From Kribbella sp. VKM Ac-2568 (GTDB lineage Bacteria; Actinomycetota; Actinomycetes; Propionibacteriales; Kribbellaceae), in the NCBI RefSeq assembly GCF_004345365.1, contig NZ_SLVF01000004.1, forward strand, positions 62,001 through 126,000: a DNA stretch of 64,000 nucleotides, written 5' to 3'. Of this stretch, positions 49,434-58,592 are shown piece after piece. The notes under the pieces are model-generated. The model was given only the letters and a program-made list of their open reading frames with translations. It searched no databases and had not been told where the DNA came from. The position numbers and the translations under genes were made by a program. Every line of letters starts with the position of its first letter. The stretch's first letter is position 1.

Positions 49434-50297
49434 TTAGCGGAGACGCCGGGCCACTCCGGGATCCACAGTCCCGTCGTGAAGTAGCCCGGCGAGCGCCTCC
49501 ACACCATCCACCAGCCGCGGCCCCGGCCTCGCGAAGCACCCGTTCGCATCCACAGCCCACACCGGTACGCCGCTGGGCAGCACGCCGCGATCGAGCAGAT
49601 CCAGGGTCAGCGAGGTGGCTCCCTCGAGGTCGAATCCGCAGGGCGCGGACACGATCACGTCGGGCCGCGCGCCTTCGATCGTGGGCCAGGTGGTCCGGAC
49701 GGAGCGCAGACCGGTGCTGCCGAGCACACTCACCCCGCCGGCGAGCTCGATCATCTCGGGGATCCAGTGCCCCGGCGCGAAGGGCGGGTCGGTCCACTCG
49801 AGCAGCATCACCCGGGTGTCACCTTCGGTGCGGGCGGCGGCGAGGCGCCGGCGGAGCCCGTCGACCAGGGGACCGGCCGGGCGCTTGACGGCCTTCCCGA
49901 TCAGTTCGATGGAGTCGAACACCTCGTCCAGGTCGTGCGGGTCGGTCGTCAGCACCTCGGCGGTGCAGCCCAGGTAGGACAGCGCCTCCTCGACGTCGGC
50001 CACATCGAGGGCGCACACCGCGCACAGGTCCTGGGTGATCACCAGGTCGGGATCGAGGTCGCGCAGCGCGTCGCGGTCGAGCTTGTAGAGGTCCTCGCCG
50101 GCGGCCACCCGGGCCCGGACCGCGGCGTCGATCCCGGCCGGGTCGAGGTTCTCGGGCAGGTTGCTGGTCGACACGATCCGGCGGGTCCGTGCGTCGGCCG
50201 GATAGTCGCACTCGAAGGTGACACCGCGGACGTCCGCCCCGGCGCCGAGGGCGAAACAGGTCTCGGTCGCGGACGGCAGCAGCGAGACGATTCTCAT
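49434..50297 (-). CDS. BtuF-like (cobalamin/siderophore-binding fold) protein without signal peptide
   Basis: A 287-residue protein of the helical-backbone periplasmic binding fold: RIVSLLPSATETCFALGAGA at the start, then YPADARTRRIVSTSNLPENL, LVITQDLCAVCALDV, TDPPFAPGHWIPEMIELAGG and PDVIVSAPCGFDLEGA. This is the cobalamin-binding-type cluster in actinobacteria. It begins directly with the fold and has no signal peptide or lipobox, so it should be cytoplasmic, and no BtuC/BtuD genes are near. ATG 50297 is well supported because the frame upstream lacks coding bias. Confidence 0.8.
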   Translation of the reverse strand: MRIVSLLPSATETCFALGAGADVRGVTFECDYPADARTRRIVSTSNLPENLDPAGIDAAVRARVAAGEDLYKLDRDALRDLDPDLVITQDLCAVCALDVADVEEALSYLGCTAEVLTTDPHDLDEVFDSIELIGKAVKRPAGPLVDGLRRRLAAARTEGDTRVMLLEWTDPPFAPGHWIPEMIELAGGVSVLGSTGLRSVRTTWPTIEGARPDVIVSAPCGFDLEGATSLTLDLLDRGVLPSGVPVWAVDANGCFARPGPRLVDGVEALAGLLHDGTVDPGVARRLR

Positions 50298-50601
50298 GGT
50301 CCGACGGTATGCCCGCGGGCGGCGCTGGGCACGCCTGGTGATGGCGAGTGATCGCAGGTGACCGGTGGGAGAACGGATTTCCTGTCTGAGGCCAAGCGTG
50401 GGTAGACTGTTTTGGTTGCCTCGGCGAGGGACGCCCCCCGGACAAAAGTCGGTCATGACGCAGCTCGTGACGACCTGGCGGGAGCGGCTCCGTGATCGAC
50501 GCGGTGGTTCGTTGCCTGACGCCTTACCGGAGTCAAGACGTGCCCGCTGAGGCCAGCAACCGACAACAGATCACCGCAACGCTTTTGAGGGAGTTCATCT
50601 C
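50298..50601 (+). promoter_or_regulatory. Leader and promoter region of rplY
   Basis: TTCCTG-N18-TAGACT (-10 at 50403-50408) would start a transcript with a leader of about 190 bases. GAGGGAG is the ribosome binding site. The leader is long and partly repeat-paired but matches no ribosomal-leader family that I know. The first 100 bases, next to the divergent gene, show nothing clear. Confidence 0.4.
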
Positions 50602-51249
50602 GTGGCCGAGGTCAAGATCCAAGCCGAGTCGCGCACGGAGTTCGGCAAGGGTGCTGCCCGCCGAATCCGCCGGGACCACAAGGTGCCCGCCGTTCTGTAC
50701 GGCCACGGCACGGACCCGGTGCACATCACGCTGCCCGGTCACGACACCATGCTGGCGCTGAAGACCGCGAACGCCCTGCTGCTGATCGAGGTCGAGGGCA
50801 GCGAGAGCCTGCTGGCGCTGCCGAAGCAGGTCCAGCGTGACCCGATCAAGAACACCATCGAGCACGTCGACCTGGTGATCGTGAAGCGTGGCGAGAAGGT
50901 CCAGGTCGAGATCGCCGTGCACATCGAGGGCGAGGCCGTCAGCGAGACCCTGGTCGTGGTCGAGAACCCGAACATCCTGGTCGAGGCCGAGGCCACCCAC
51001 ATCCCGGACGGCGTCGTCGTGTCCGTCGAGGGCCTGGACGTCGGCGCCCAGATCCACGCGTCCGACCTGAAGCTGCCCGCCGGCACCACGCTGGCCATCG
51101 ACCCGGACACCCTGGTCGTCAACGTGACCGCGGCCCAGACCGCCGAGCAGGTCGACGCCGAGCTGGCCGACGCCGAGGCCGAGGCCGGCATCGAGCGGGA
51201 CGAGCCGGAGGCCGCCGCCGACGAGTCGGTCGCCGCCGCGGCCGAGTAA
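50602..51249 (+). CDS. rplY: 50S ribosomal protein L25/general stress protein Ctc
   Basis: A 5S rRNA-binding ribosomal protein of the long (TL5/CTC) type. The N-terminal half (AEVKIQAESRTEFGKGAARR, KVPAVLYGHG) is the L25 domain, and the C-terminal half (about 100-190, GEKVQVEIAVHIEGEAV) the CTC extension. The acidic tail EADIERDEPEAAADES-like region ends it. The start is GTG 50602 with GAGGGAG upstream. The next gene, pth, lies 39 bp downstream, the conserved actinobacterial pair. Confidence 0.95.
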   Translation: MAEVKIQAESRTEFGKGAARRIRRDHKVPAVLYGHGTDPVHITLPGHDTMLALKTANALLLIEVEGSESLLALPKQVQRDPIKNTIEHVDLVIVKRGEKVQVEIAVHIEGEAVSETLVVVENPNILVEAEATHIPDGVVVSVEGLDVGAQIHASDLKLPAGTTLAIDPDTLVVNVTAAQTAEQVDAELADAEAEAGIERDEPEAAADESVAAAAE

Positions 51250-51288
51250 GTAGCTGCACCCATAGTTTCAACAGGAGGGCCGGGATCC

Positions 51289-51864
51289 GTGGCGGACGAC
51301 GTGTGGTTGGTCGTCGGGCTGGGGAATCCCGGCCCTTCCTATGCCAAGACCCGGCACAACGTCGGCCAGATGGTGGCCGACGAGCTGGTCGCCCGGGTCG
51401 GCGGCCGCTGGAAGCAGCACAAGGAGGCCAAGGCCGAGGTGGTCGAGGCCCGGATCCGCGGGATCCGGGCGGTGCTGGCCAAGCCGCGGTCGTACATGAA
51501 CGAGTCCGGCGGCCCGGTCTCCGGGCTGCTGAAGTTCTTCAAGGTCGAGCCGGCCGGGCTGGTCGTGATCCACGACGAGCTCGACCTCGACTTCGGCACC
51601 CTGCGGGCCAAGTCCGGCGGTGGCGACAACGGGCACAACGGGCTGAAGTCGATCCGTAAATCGCTTGGCACCGGTGACTACTATCGAATCCGGTTCGGCG
51701 TGGGGCGTCCGCCCGGCCGGCAGAACCCCGCCGACTTCGTGCTGAACGAGTTCTCCTCGACCGAACGCAAGGATCTGCCGTTCGCGGTGGACCGGACCGC
51801 TGACGCGGTCGAATCACTCCTGACCGATGGTCTCGAGGTCACCCAAAGCAAGTACAACTCGTGA
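51289..51864 (+). CDS. pth: Peptidyl-tRNA hydrolase
   Basis: It frees peptides from peptidyl-tRNA dropped off the ribosome. The 191 residues contain the opening WLVVGLGNPGPSYAKTRHNV with catalytic His in RHNVG, then KPRSYMNESGGPV, IHDELDLDFG and GGDNGHNGLKSI. GTG 51289 follows AGGAGG at a suitable distance. ACAACTCGTGA occurs twice around the stop (51855 and 51871); the second copy contains the mfd start codon. Confidence 0.96.
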   Translation: MADDVWLVVGLGNPGPSYAKTRHNVGQMVADELVARVGGRWKQHKEAKAEVVEARIRGIRAVLAKPRSYMNESGGPVSGLLKFFKVEPAGLVVIHDELDLDFGTLRAKSGGGDNGHNGLKSIRKSLGTGDYYRIRFGVGRPPGRQNPADFVLNEFSSTERKDLPFAVDRTADAVESLLTDGLEVTQSKYNS

Positions 51865-51877
51865 GGTTGGACAACTC

Positions 51878-54800
51878 GTGAAACTGGCCGGTCTGGTCGA
51901 CACCCTGATCACCGATCCGGTGGTGTCCGAGGCCGTTCGTGACGCCCGGGCCGATGGCGTCACGACGCTCGACCTGAGCGCTCCCGGGCCGATCCGCCCG
52001 GTGCTGATGGCTGCCCTGGCGGCCCAGCGGGGCGCGGACCGCCCGATCCTGGCGGTGACTGCCACTTTCCGCGAGGCCGAGGAGCTCACCGAGGCACTGC
52101 AGTGCCTGGTGGAGCCCGGCACGGTCGCCTACTACCCGGCTTGGGAGACCCTGCCGCACGAGCGCCTGTCGCCCCGGTCGGACACGGTCGGCCGGCGTCT
52201 CGCCGTACTGCGGCGCCTGGTGCACCCGGATCCGTCGGACGAGACCACCGGGCCGATCAAGATCCTGGTGGCTCCGGTCCGGTCGGTGCTGCAGCCGCAG
52301 GTGGCCGGGCTGGCGGACCTGCGGCCGGTCCAGCTGCACGTCGGTGACTCGATGGAACTCGAGGACGTCGTCGAGCGGCTCGCCGGGGCGGCGTACCACC
52401 GGGTCGACCTGGTCGAGCGGCGCGGCGAGTTCGCGGTCCGCGGCGGCATCATCGACGTCTTCCCGCCGACCGAGGAGCACCCGCTGCGGGTGGACTTCTT
52501 CGGCGACGACGTGGAGGAGATCCGGTACTTCGCGGTCGCGGACCAGCGGTCCCTGGAGATCGCCGAGCACGGGCTGTGGGCCCCACCCTGCCGCGAGTTG
52601 TTGCTCACCGACGAGGTGCGCGCCCGCGCCGCGGTGCTGGCCAAGGAGCACCCGGAGCTGTCCGAGCTGTTCGAGAAGCTCGCCGAGGGCCACGCGGTCG
52701 AGGGGATGGAGTCGCTCGCGCCCGTCCTCGTCGACGAGATGGAACTGCTGGTCGACCTGATGCCCGCGGGCACCCACGTGGTGGTCAGCGACCCCGAGCG
52801 GGTCCGTGCCCGGGCGCACGATCTGGTCGCCACCAGCCAGGAGTTCCTGGAGGCGTCCTGGGCCGCTGCCGCAGGTGGTGGCGACGCTCCGATCGACCTG
52901 GGCGCGGCGGCGTACATGTCGCTGGCCGACGTCCGGTCGCACGCGCTCGGCAAGGGTCTTGCCTGGTGGAGCATGTCGCCGTTCTCGGCGGCACCTGCGG
53001 ACGCGCCTGAGCTGCGGGACTCGATGGGGGAGCGGATCTCCTTCGACATCGACCCCGACGCCGGCGCGGTGCGCAGTCGCGCGATCGCGGCGCACGAGGT
53101 CGACCCGTACCGCGGTGAGACCGCCGCCGCCGTCGAGGACGTCCGGGCCTGGCTGCGGGACGGCTGGCGGGTCGTCTGCGTGACCGAGGGCCACGGGCCG
53201 GCCCAGCGCCTCGCCGAGGTGTTCTCCGAGGCCGAGCTGCCCGCGCGCACCGTCGACAGCATCGACGGCATCCCGGACCCGGGTGTCGTGCAGATCTCGC
53301 AGGGCCAGCTCGAGCGCGGCTTCATTGCCGAGGGCATCAAGTTCGCGGTGCTCACCGAGAACGACCTGGCCGGCCAGCGCAGCGCGGCCGAACGGCGTTC
53401 GCAGCAACGGATGCCGAGCCGCCGGAAGAAGGCCGTCGACCCGCTGGAGCTCGCCGGCGGCGACTACGTCGTGCACGAGCAGCACGGCGTCGGTCGCTAC
53501 GTCGAGATGATGCAGCGCACCGTCGGCACCGGCGCGCAGAAGGCCACCCGCGAGTACATCGTGATCGAGTTCGCGCCGAGCAAGCGGGGCCAGCCCGGCG
53601 ACCGGCTGTACGTGCCGACCGACCAGCTCGACCAGGTCACCCGGTACGTCGGTGGCGAGCAGCCCTCCCTCGACAAGATGGGTGGCGGCGACTGGGCCAA
53701 GCGCAAGGGCCGGGCCCGCAAGGCGGTCCGCCAGATCGCCGGCGAGCTGATCAAGCTGTACGCCGCGCGCCAGGCGACCAAGGGGCACGCGTTCGCCAGG
53801 GATACCCCCTGGCAGCGTGAACTAGAGGACGCGTTCCCGTTCGTGGAGACGCCCGACCAGCTGGCCACCATCGACGACGTGAAGCACGACATGGAACTCG
53901 TCACGCCGATGGACCGGATCGTCTGCGGTGACGTCGGCTACGGCAAGACCGAGATCGCCGTACGGGCTGCCTTCAAGGCGGCTCAGGACGGCAAGCAGGT
54001 CGCGGTACTGGTGCCGACCACCCTGCTGGTCCAGCAGCACTACGCGACGTTCTCCGAGCGGTACGCGGCGTTCCCGGTCAATGTGGCCCCGCTCTCGCGG
54101 TTCCAGACCGACAAGGAGGCCAAGGCGACCCTCGACGGTCTGGCCGACGGCACGGTGGACGTGGTGATCGGTACCCACCGGCTGCTCAGCGGCGAGGTCC
54201 AGTTCAAGGATCTCGGCCTGGTGATCGTCGACGAGGAGCAGCGCTTCGGTGTCGAGCACAAGGAGCAGCTGAAGCAGTTGCGGACCGCGGTCGACGTGCT
54301 GACCATGTCCGCGACGCCGATCCCGCGCACCCTGGAGATGTCGATCACCGGCATCCGGGAGATGTCTACCATCGCCACCCCGCCGGAGGAGCGGCACCCG
54401 GTGCTGACCTTCGTCGGCGCCTACGAAGAGGGCCAGGTGACCGCCGCGATCCGGCGCGAGCTGCTCCGTGAGGGTCAGGTCTTCTTCGTCCACAACCGGG
54501 TGAACACGATCGAGAAGGCGGCCGCCCGGATCCGCCAGCTGGTCCCGGAGGCCCGGGTCTCGGTGGCCCACGGCCAGATGCCCGAGCACCAGCTCGAGCA
54601 GGTCATCCAGGGCTTCTGGGAGAAGGAGTCCGACGTCATCGTCTGTACGACGATCGTCGAGTCCGGGATCGACATCTCGAACGCGAACACGCTGATCGTC
54701 GAGCGGTCCGACCTGCTCGGCCTGTCCCAGCTGCACCAGCTCCGCGGCCGGGTCGGCCGCGGCCGCGAGCGCGCCTACGCGTACTTCTTCTTCCCGCCGG

Positions 54801-55501
54801 AGAAGCCGCTCACGGAGACCGCGCACGACCGGCTCGCCACCATCGCGCAGCACGCCGACCTCGGCGCGGGTATGCAGGTCGCGATGAAGGACCTGGAGAT
54901 CCGCGGCGCCGGCAACCTGCTCGGTGGCGAGCAGTCCGGGCACATCGCCGACGTCGGGTTCGACCTGTACGTCCGGCTGGTCGGCGAGGCCGTCGCGGAG
55001 TACCGCGGTGACACCCAGGCCGAGGAGCCCGAGGTCAAGATCGAGCTGCCGATCGACGCGCACCTGCCGCACGACTACGTGCCCTCGCAACGCCTCCGGC
55101 TGGAGATGTACCAGCGGCTGGCCGCGGTCCGGGACGCCGACGCCATTGCCGAACTGGTCGAGGAACTGCACGACCGGTACGGCGACATCCCGCGGCCGGT
55201 GCTCAACCTGATCGAGGTCGCGAAGTTCCGCGACCACGCCCGTAAGGCCGGTCTGCACGACGTCACCCTGCAGGGCAATCTGATCCGGTTCGGCCCGGTC
55301 GAGCTCGCCGACTCGAAGGTGCTCCGGCTGAACAGGCTGTACCCGAAGAGTCTGGTCAAGCCGCAACTGCGTACGATCCTGGTGCCGAGACCTGCCACCC
55401 GGCCGGTCGCCGGTCAGCCGCTCCGCGACCAGGAGTTGCTGCAGTGGTGCACCCGGTTGATCGACGACGTGATCGCCGAGCCGGTCGCGGTAGGAACCTG
55501 A
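51878..55501 (+). CDS. mfd: Transcription-repair coupling factor Mfd
   Basis: A 1207-residue translocase that removes stalled RNA polymerase at lesions and recruits UvrA. Domain order: UvrB-like N-terminal modules (about 20-350, with YYPAWETLPHERLSPRSDTV), the RNA polymerase-interacting CarD-like domain around HEQHGVGRYVEM, the RecG-like motor with Walker A GDVGYGKTEIAVRAAF, DEEQ box VIVDEEQRFGVEHKE, motif VI, and the C-terminal TRCF domain. GTG 51878 gives the conserved start KLAGLVDTLI. It is close after pth. Length and motifs are normal. Confidence 0.97.
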   Translation: MKLAGLVDTLITDPVVSEAVRDARADGVTTLDLSAPGPIRPVLMAALAAQRGADRPILAVTATFREAEELTEALQCLVEPGTVAYYPAWETLPHERLSPRSDTVGRRLAVLRRLVHPDPSDETTGPIKILVAPVRSVLQPQVAGLADLRPVQLHVGDSMELEDVVERLAGAAYHRVDLVERRGEFAVRGGIIDVFPPTEEHPLRVDFFGDDVEEIRYFAVADQRSLEIAEHGLWAPPCRELLLTDEVRARAAVLAKEHPELSELFEKLAEGHAVEGMESLAPVLVDEMELLVDLMPAGTHVVVSDPERVRARAHDLVATSQEFLEASWAAAAGGGDAPIDLGAAAYMSLADVRSHALGKGLAWWSMSPFSAAPADAPELRDSMGERISFDIDPDAGAVRSRAIAAHEVDPYRGETAAAVEDVRAWLRDGWRVVCVTEGHGPAQRLAEVFSEAELPARTVDSIDGIPDPGVVQISQGQLERGFIAEGIKFAVLTENDLAGQRSAAERRSQQRMPSRRKKAVDPLELAGGDYVVHEQHGVGRYVEMMQRTVGTGAQKATREYIVIEFAPSKRGQPGDRLYVPTDQLDQVTRYVGGEQPSLDKMGGGDWAKRKGRARKAVRQIAGELIKLYAARQATKGHAFARDTPWQRELEDAFPFVETPDQLATIDDVKHDMELVTPMDRIVCGDVGYGKTEIAVRAAFKAAQDGKQVAVLVPTTLLVQQHYATFSERYAAFPVNVAPLSRFQTDKEAKATLDGLADGTVDVVIGTHRLLSGEVQFKDLGLVIVDEEQRFGVEHKEQLKQLRTAVDVLTMSATPIPRTLEMSITGIREMSTIATPPEERHPVLTFVGAYEEGQVTAAIRRELLREGQVFFVHNRVNTIEKAAARIRQLVPEARVSVAHGQMPEHQLEQVIQGFWEKESDVIVCTTIVESGIDISNANTLIVERSDLLGLSQLHQLRGRVGRGRERAYAYFFFPPEKPLTETAHDRLATIAQHADLGAGMQVAMKDLEIRGAGNLLGGEQSGHIADVGFDLYVRLVGEAVAEYRGDTQAEEPEVKIELPIDAHLPHDYVPSQRLRLEMYQRLAAVRDADAIAELVEELHDRYGDIPRPVLNLIEVAKFRDHARKAGLHDVTLQGNLIRFGPVELADSKVLRLNRLYPKSLVKPQLRTILVPRPATRPVAGQPLRDQELLQWCTRLIDDVIAEPVAVGT

Positions 55502-55538
55502 CACGAGCATGATGAACAGGAACGCTGGAGGAGATTCG

Positions 55539-56177
55539 GTGAGCACATCGCGACGGCTTCAGGCGGTCGGTGCAGGGCTGGCGTCGGTGCTGCTGCTCGG
55601 CGGTTGCGCTGCGGGCACGCACCCGGGTGCGGCGGCCGTGGTCGGCGACACCGAGATCTCGGTGGGTGACGTCGACAAGACCTCGACCGCGGTCAGCAAC
55701 GCGCTCGGTCAGCCCTTCACCGCCAGCCTCACCCTGGGCGAGATGGTGAACAGCGCGCTGGTCGAGCAGATCGCCGCGCAGCGCTCGATCACGGTCTCCG
55801 ACGCCGAGGTGACGCCCGCGATGAAGGCCGTGGTCGGCGACCAGGCCACCTATGACAAGTTCGCCAAGGACCCGGTCGCGCACGACTTCCTGCGCCAGGT
55901 CGCCACGGCGGCCGTCGGAACCATCAAGCTCGGTGGCGGCACCGGCATCACCGACCCGAACGTCCAGCAGGCCCAGCAGGCCGGCCAGACCGCGGTCAGG
56001 GACGCCTCGAAGAACATCACCGTCGACATCGCGCCGCGCTTCGGCAAGTGGGCCGACGGCACCATCAGCAAGGCGTCGGGCTCGCTGTCCGAGGAGTCCG
56101 CCCAGGCCAAGGCGAAGCGCGAGGCCGAAGAGCAGGCGCAGCAGCAGCAACAGCAGCAGCCGCAGCCGCAGGGCTGA
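55539..56177 (+). CDS. SurA-N-like lipoprotein
   Basis: A 212-residue secreted lipoprotein. Basic start TSRRLQAVGAGLASVLLLGG leads to the lipobox LLGGC, followed by a chaperone-like N-terminal SurA region (AAVVGDTEISVGDVDKTSTA). It has no PPIase domain. The C-terminus is a Glu/Gln-rich tail with a run of Gln codons and a PQPQG end (simple repeat near 56138-56175). GTG 55539 has GGAGGAG upstream. The mfd-surA-like-mazG order is known in actinobacteria. The role in outer-surface protein folding is inference. Confidence 0.85.
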   Translation: MSTSRRLQAVGAGLASVLLLGGCAAGTHPGAAAVVGDTEISVGDVDKTSTAVSNALGQPFTASLTLGEMVNSALVEQIAAQRSITVSDAEVTPAMKAVVGDQATYDKFAKDPVAHDFLRQVATAAVGTIKLGGGTGITDPNVQQAQQAGQTAVRDASKNITVDIAPRFGKWADGTISKASGSLSEESAQAKAKREAEEQAQQQQQQQPQPQG

Positions 56178-56188
56178 TCGCGGCCGCT

Positions 56189-57199
56189 GTGACGGATCCT
56201 TCGAGCGGCTGGATCAAGGTCGTTCTCACCAGTCCGCGGGTGGCGCCCGGGTTGCTCACCCTGGCCGCCTGGCAGGTCTTCGGCGACGCCTCGGCGATCG
56301 GCGCCTCCGCCGGCCCGGAACGCCCCGACGTGCAGGCGCTCATCGGCTCCGGACTGGTCGTGCAGCAGGTGCTCGGTGACGCGCACGAGCAGTGGACCTG
56401 GCTCACCGACAGCGCCGCCTCGGGCGGACAGGTCGCCTGGCTGGTCGGCGAGGACGGTGAACCCGCCCTGCTGCGCGTGATCGCGGACGAACTGAACCGC
56501 GAGCCGCGCCCGGAGTACCAGGTCGAGATCGTGCACGGGTCGTACGACGTACCGGGTGCGCGGCTGATCGACCTGGTCCGGGTGATGGACAGGCTCCGGC
56601 GGAACTGCCCGTGGGACCAGGAGCAGACCCACGAGAGCCTGGCACGGTACCTGCTCGAGGAGACCTACGAGACCCTCGAGGCGATCGACACCGGCGACTA
56701 CGACCACCTCCGCGAGGAACTCGGCGACCTCCTCCTCCAGATCGCCTTCCACTCCCGCATCGCCGAGGAAACCCCCGAAGAGGGCTTCTCCATCGACGAT
56801 GTAGCCGCCGACATCGTGGAAAAACTGGTCCGCCGTCACCCCCACGTCTTCGGCGACGTCACCGCGGCGGACGCGGCCGCGGTCGAGGCGAACTGGGAGA
56901 CCATCAAGGCCGCCGAGAAGCAGCGCACCTCCGTGCTGGAAGGTATCCCGCTCGCCCTCCCGGCCCTGGCTCTGGCCGACAAGGTCCTCGGCCGGGCTGC
57001 GAAGGTGCTGCCGGCTGATCCAGAGTCCGCTGCAGCGTCGCCGGTTGAGCCGCCGGCGTCCGACGACGAGCGCATCGGTGCCGCGTTGCTGGATCTCGTC
57101 CGCCAGGCTCGCGCCGTGGGCGTCGACCCGGAGCAGGCGCTGCGCCAAGCGACGCACCGCCTCGCCGACGAGGTCCGCAGTACCGAATCCGGTTCCTGA
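56189..57199 (+). CDS. mazG: MazG-type nucleoside triphosphate pyrophosphohydrolase
   Basis: It hydrolyses (d)NTPs, including non-canonical ones, to NMP and PPi. The catalytic part is LVRVMDRLRRNCPWDQEQTH, LEETYETLEAIDTGDYDHL and EELGDLLLQIAFHSRIAEE, with the Glu/Asp metal ligands in order. An N-terminal extension of about 120 residues (GLLTLAAWQVFGDASAIGA) is an SAM-methylase-like remnant known from actinobacterial MazG. The GTG 56189 start lies just after the SurA-like stop. Confidence 0.93.
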   Translation: MTDPSSGWIKVVLTSPRVAPGLLTLAAWQVFGDASAIGASAGPERPDVQALIGSGLVVQQVLGDAHEQWTWLTDSAASGGQVAWLVGEDGEPALLRVIADELNREPRPEYQVEIVHGSYDVPGARLIDLVRVMDRLRRNCPWDQEQTHESLARYLLEETYETLEAIDTGDYDHLREELGDLLLQIAFHSRIAEETPEEGFSIDDVAADIVEKLVRRHPHVFGDVTAADAAAVEANWETIKAAEKQRTSVLEGIPLALPALALADKVLGRAAKVLPADPESAAASPVEPPASDDERIGAALLDLVRQARAVGVDPEQALRQATHRLADEVRSTESGS

Positions 57200-57200
57200 C

Positions 57201-57224
57201 CTAGTGCCGCTTACGGGACACTAG
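57201..57224. terminator. Bidirectional terminator between mazG and a regulator gene
   Basis: CTAGTG at 57201-57206 and CACTAG at 57219-57224 form an inverted repeat with an inner CC/GG continuation. It lies directly after mazG and includes the stop codon of the convergent regulator gene. A similar TAGTGC/GCACTA pair spans 63413-63455. Confidence 0.45.
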
Positions 57225-57520
57225 TCCGACGCCGGCGGCCCATCCAGCAGGGCTCGGAGGGCGTCTCGGTGGGTTGTGTAGGCCTTCTGGCCGAGGCGGG
57301 TCATTTTGTAGGTCGTGGTTGCGCCGCGGCCGCGGCCATCCTTCGAGGAGCTGACGTAGCCGGCGGCTTCGAGTGCCGACATGTGCTTGGACAGGTCGGA
57401 GTCACTGATCTCGAGGTAGTCCTTGAGGAAACGGAACGACGCGGTGCTGGAGTTGGCGAGCACCGCCATGGCCGCGAGTCGCTTGGGTGCGTGGATGACG
57501 GAGTCGAGACCGCTGATCAC
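57221..57520 (-). CDS. Winged-helix transcriptional regulator (HTH_34-like)
   Basis: A 99-residue stand-alone winged-helix regulator. RLAAMAVLANSSTASFRFLK and the recognition part ISDSDLSKHMSALEAAGYVS with wing SSSKDGRGRGATTTYKMTR are typical of the small ArsR/MarR-like group. GTG 57520 overlaps the stop of the upstream membrane protein gene (GTGA), so the two are coupled. The perfect AGTACTTTC inverted repeat at 57993-58028 upstream of the pair is the likely autoregulatory operator. Confidence 0.85.
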   Translation of the reverse strand: MISGLDSVIHAPKRLAAMAVLANSSTASFRFLKDYLEISDSDLSKHMSALEAAGYVSSSKDGRGRGATTTYKMTRLGQKAYTTHRDALRALLDGPPASD

Positions 57521-57978
57521 GCGAGCCGCTCCCGCACCTTCGCCGCGGCGACACCGTAGCGACGTTCGTAGTACGCGAGGCCGGCGGTGACCACGACGAA
57601 CGCGGTGACGGCAGCGACAGGTACGCCGCCGAGCCACCAGGCGAGCGCGATCAGCCCTGCGACCACCGGCAGAGCCAGGAAGTAGCCGCGCCAGACCCGA
57701 CCGATCTCCGCCGGGGGAGTGCCGCGGCCCGGCATCGGGAGAGCGCCGTGCCGCCGCTGGATCCAGGCGATGAAGGCGCCCTCCAAAGCGATCAGGATGG
57801 CCAGACTGGCGGCGAACAGTGCGGTGTTCTCGCGCCACCAGGTGAAGGCGCCGATCATGGCCGCGGCCCAGAGCCCGACGAGCGGCGAGTACCACCACGG
57901 CGTCGCCGGATAGTTCACGTACGGCGCGGCCGCCGCGCGCTCGATGATCTGCAACTGCTCCCGCGCATCACTTTCCAT
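57517..57978 (-). CDS. Four-helix membrane protein
   Basis: A 153-residue integral membrane protein: an N-terminal helix LQIIERAAAAPYVNY, then hydrophobic segments at about 32-48, 52-70, 96-115 and 116-132. The family is not known to me. Its coupling with a small winged-helix regulator resembles regulator-membrane pairs in actinobacteria. ATG 57978 has a weak ribosome binding site. The operator-like inverted repeat lies 15 bp upstream. Confidence 0.75.
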   Translation of the reverse strand: MESDAREQLQIIERAAAAPYVNYPATPWWYSPLVGLWAAAMIGAFTWWRENTALFAASLAILIALEGAFIAWIQRRHGALPMPGRGTPPAEIGRVWRGYFLALPVVAGLIALAWWLGGVPVAAVTAFVVVTAGLAYYERRYGVAAAKVRERLA

Positions 57979-57988
57979 ACCGGAAACC

Positions 57989-58522
57989 TTAGGGAGTACT
58001 TTCCACTTTCGCAAATAGAAAGTACTCCGGAGAAATCGTTCGATCCGCCAGGGTCCGGCGGATCGCGGCCTCTGCCGAAGGCCAGTCCGGCGTGTGGACA
58101 AGGTCAGCCGGCGTACGGCGCTGCGGGCCGAACAGGTAGCGGTTCGGTACTACGCCGTGCAGGGCTTCGTGGACGTCGGCTTTGTCGTCGATGAAGTGGG
58201 TGATGCCGAGTTCGGCGCAGTGGATCGCCTTGTCCGGACGGCGTAGGCAGAAGCGGACGTTGTCCGCGGGGAGTCCGGTCAGTTCGAAGAAGCGGTGATG
58301 GTGCAACCAGTCGAGGGAGCGCTGCTGGATCCGCGGGCCGCACTTGGAGACCAGCCAGGCCTGACCGTCGAACAACTCGACCAGCCGGGGGATCGCCTCG
58401 AAAGCGCCCGGGACGAAGGGCGTTCGCAGTACGGTCGCGCGGTCGCCGTGGAAGAAGGCGGTGTCCTCGCCGGGTGGGCTGTCGATGATCACCCGGCCGA
58501 TGTCTATTCCCAATCTGTTCAT
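57989..58522 (-). CDS. HAD-superfamily-like protein
   Basis: A 177-residue HAD-fold protein: motif I LGIDIGRVII, a Lys-containing loop WLVSKCGPRIQQRS and acidic motif THFIDDKADVHEAL near residue 118. It lacks the second Asp of the canonical DxDG motif, with Gly in its place (DIGR), as in many members of this actinobacterial group. The activity is therefore unsure. The 3' end overlaps an operator for the next gene. The start lies 70 bp from the divergent LysR gene. Confidence 0.8.
   Translation of the reverse strand: MNRLGIDIGRVIIDSPPGEDTAFFHGDRATVLRTPFVPGAFEAIPRLVELFDGQAWLVSKCGPRIQQRSLDWLHHHRFFELTGLPADNVRFCLRRPDKAIHCAELGITHFIDDKADVHEALHGVVPNRYLFGPQRRTPADLVHTPDWPSAEAAIRRTLADRTISPEYFLFAKVESTP
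57993..58028 (-). promoter_or_regulatory. Operator with 11-bp inverted repeat AGTACTTTC type
   Basis: GGAGTACTTTC at 57993-58003 and GAAAGTACTCC at 58018-58028 are perfect arms around 14 bases. It is in the promoter position of the membrane protein/winged-helix pair and overlaps the last codons of the preceding HAD-like gene. It is most likely the binding site of the coupled regulator. Confidence 0.65.
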
Positions 58523-58592
58523 GCCTCGATCCTGCGGCCGACCAGCATCTCAGCGGAACTATTGTCCAGCCCGATAGCTATAGTCTGAGCTG

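Noticed and set aside
50298..50601. A ribosomal-protein leader RNA of a known class before rplY
   Set aside because: The leader is long but shows no element that I can match to a known actinobacterial leader. It is listed only as a leader and promoter region.
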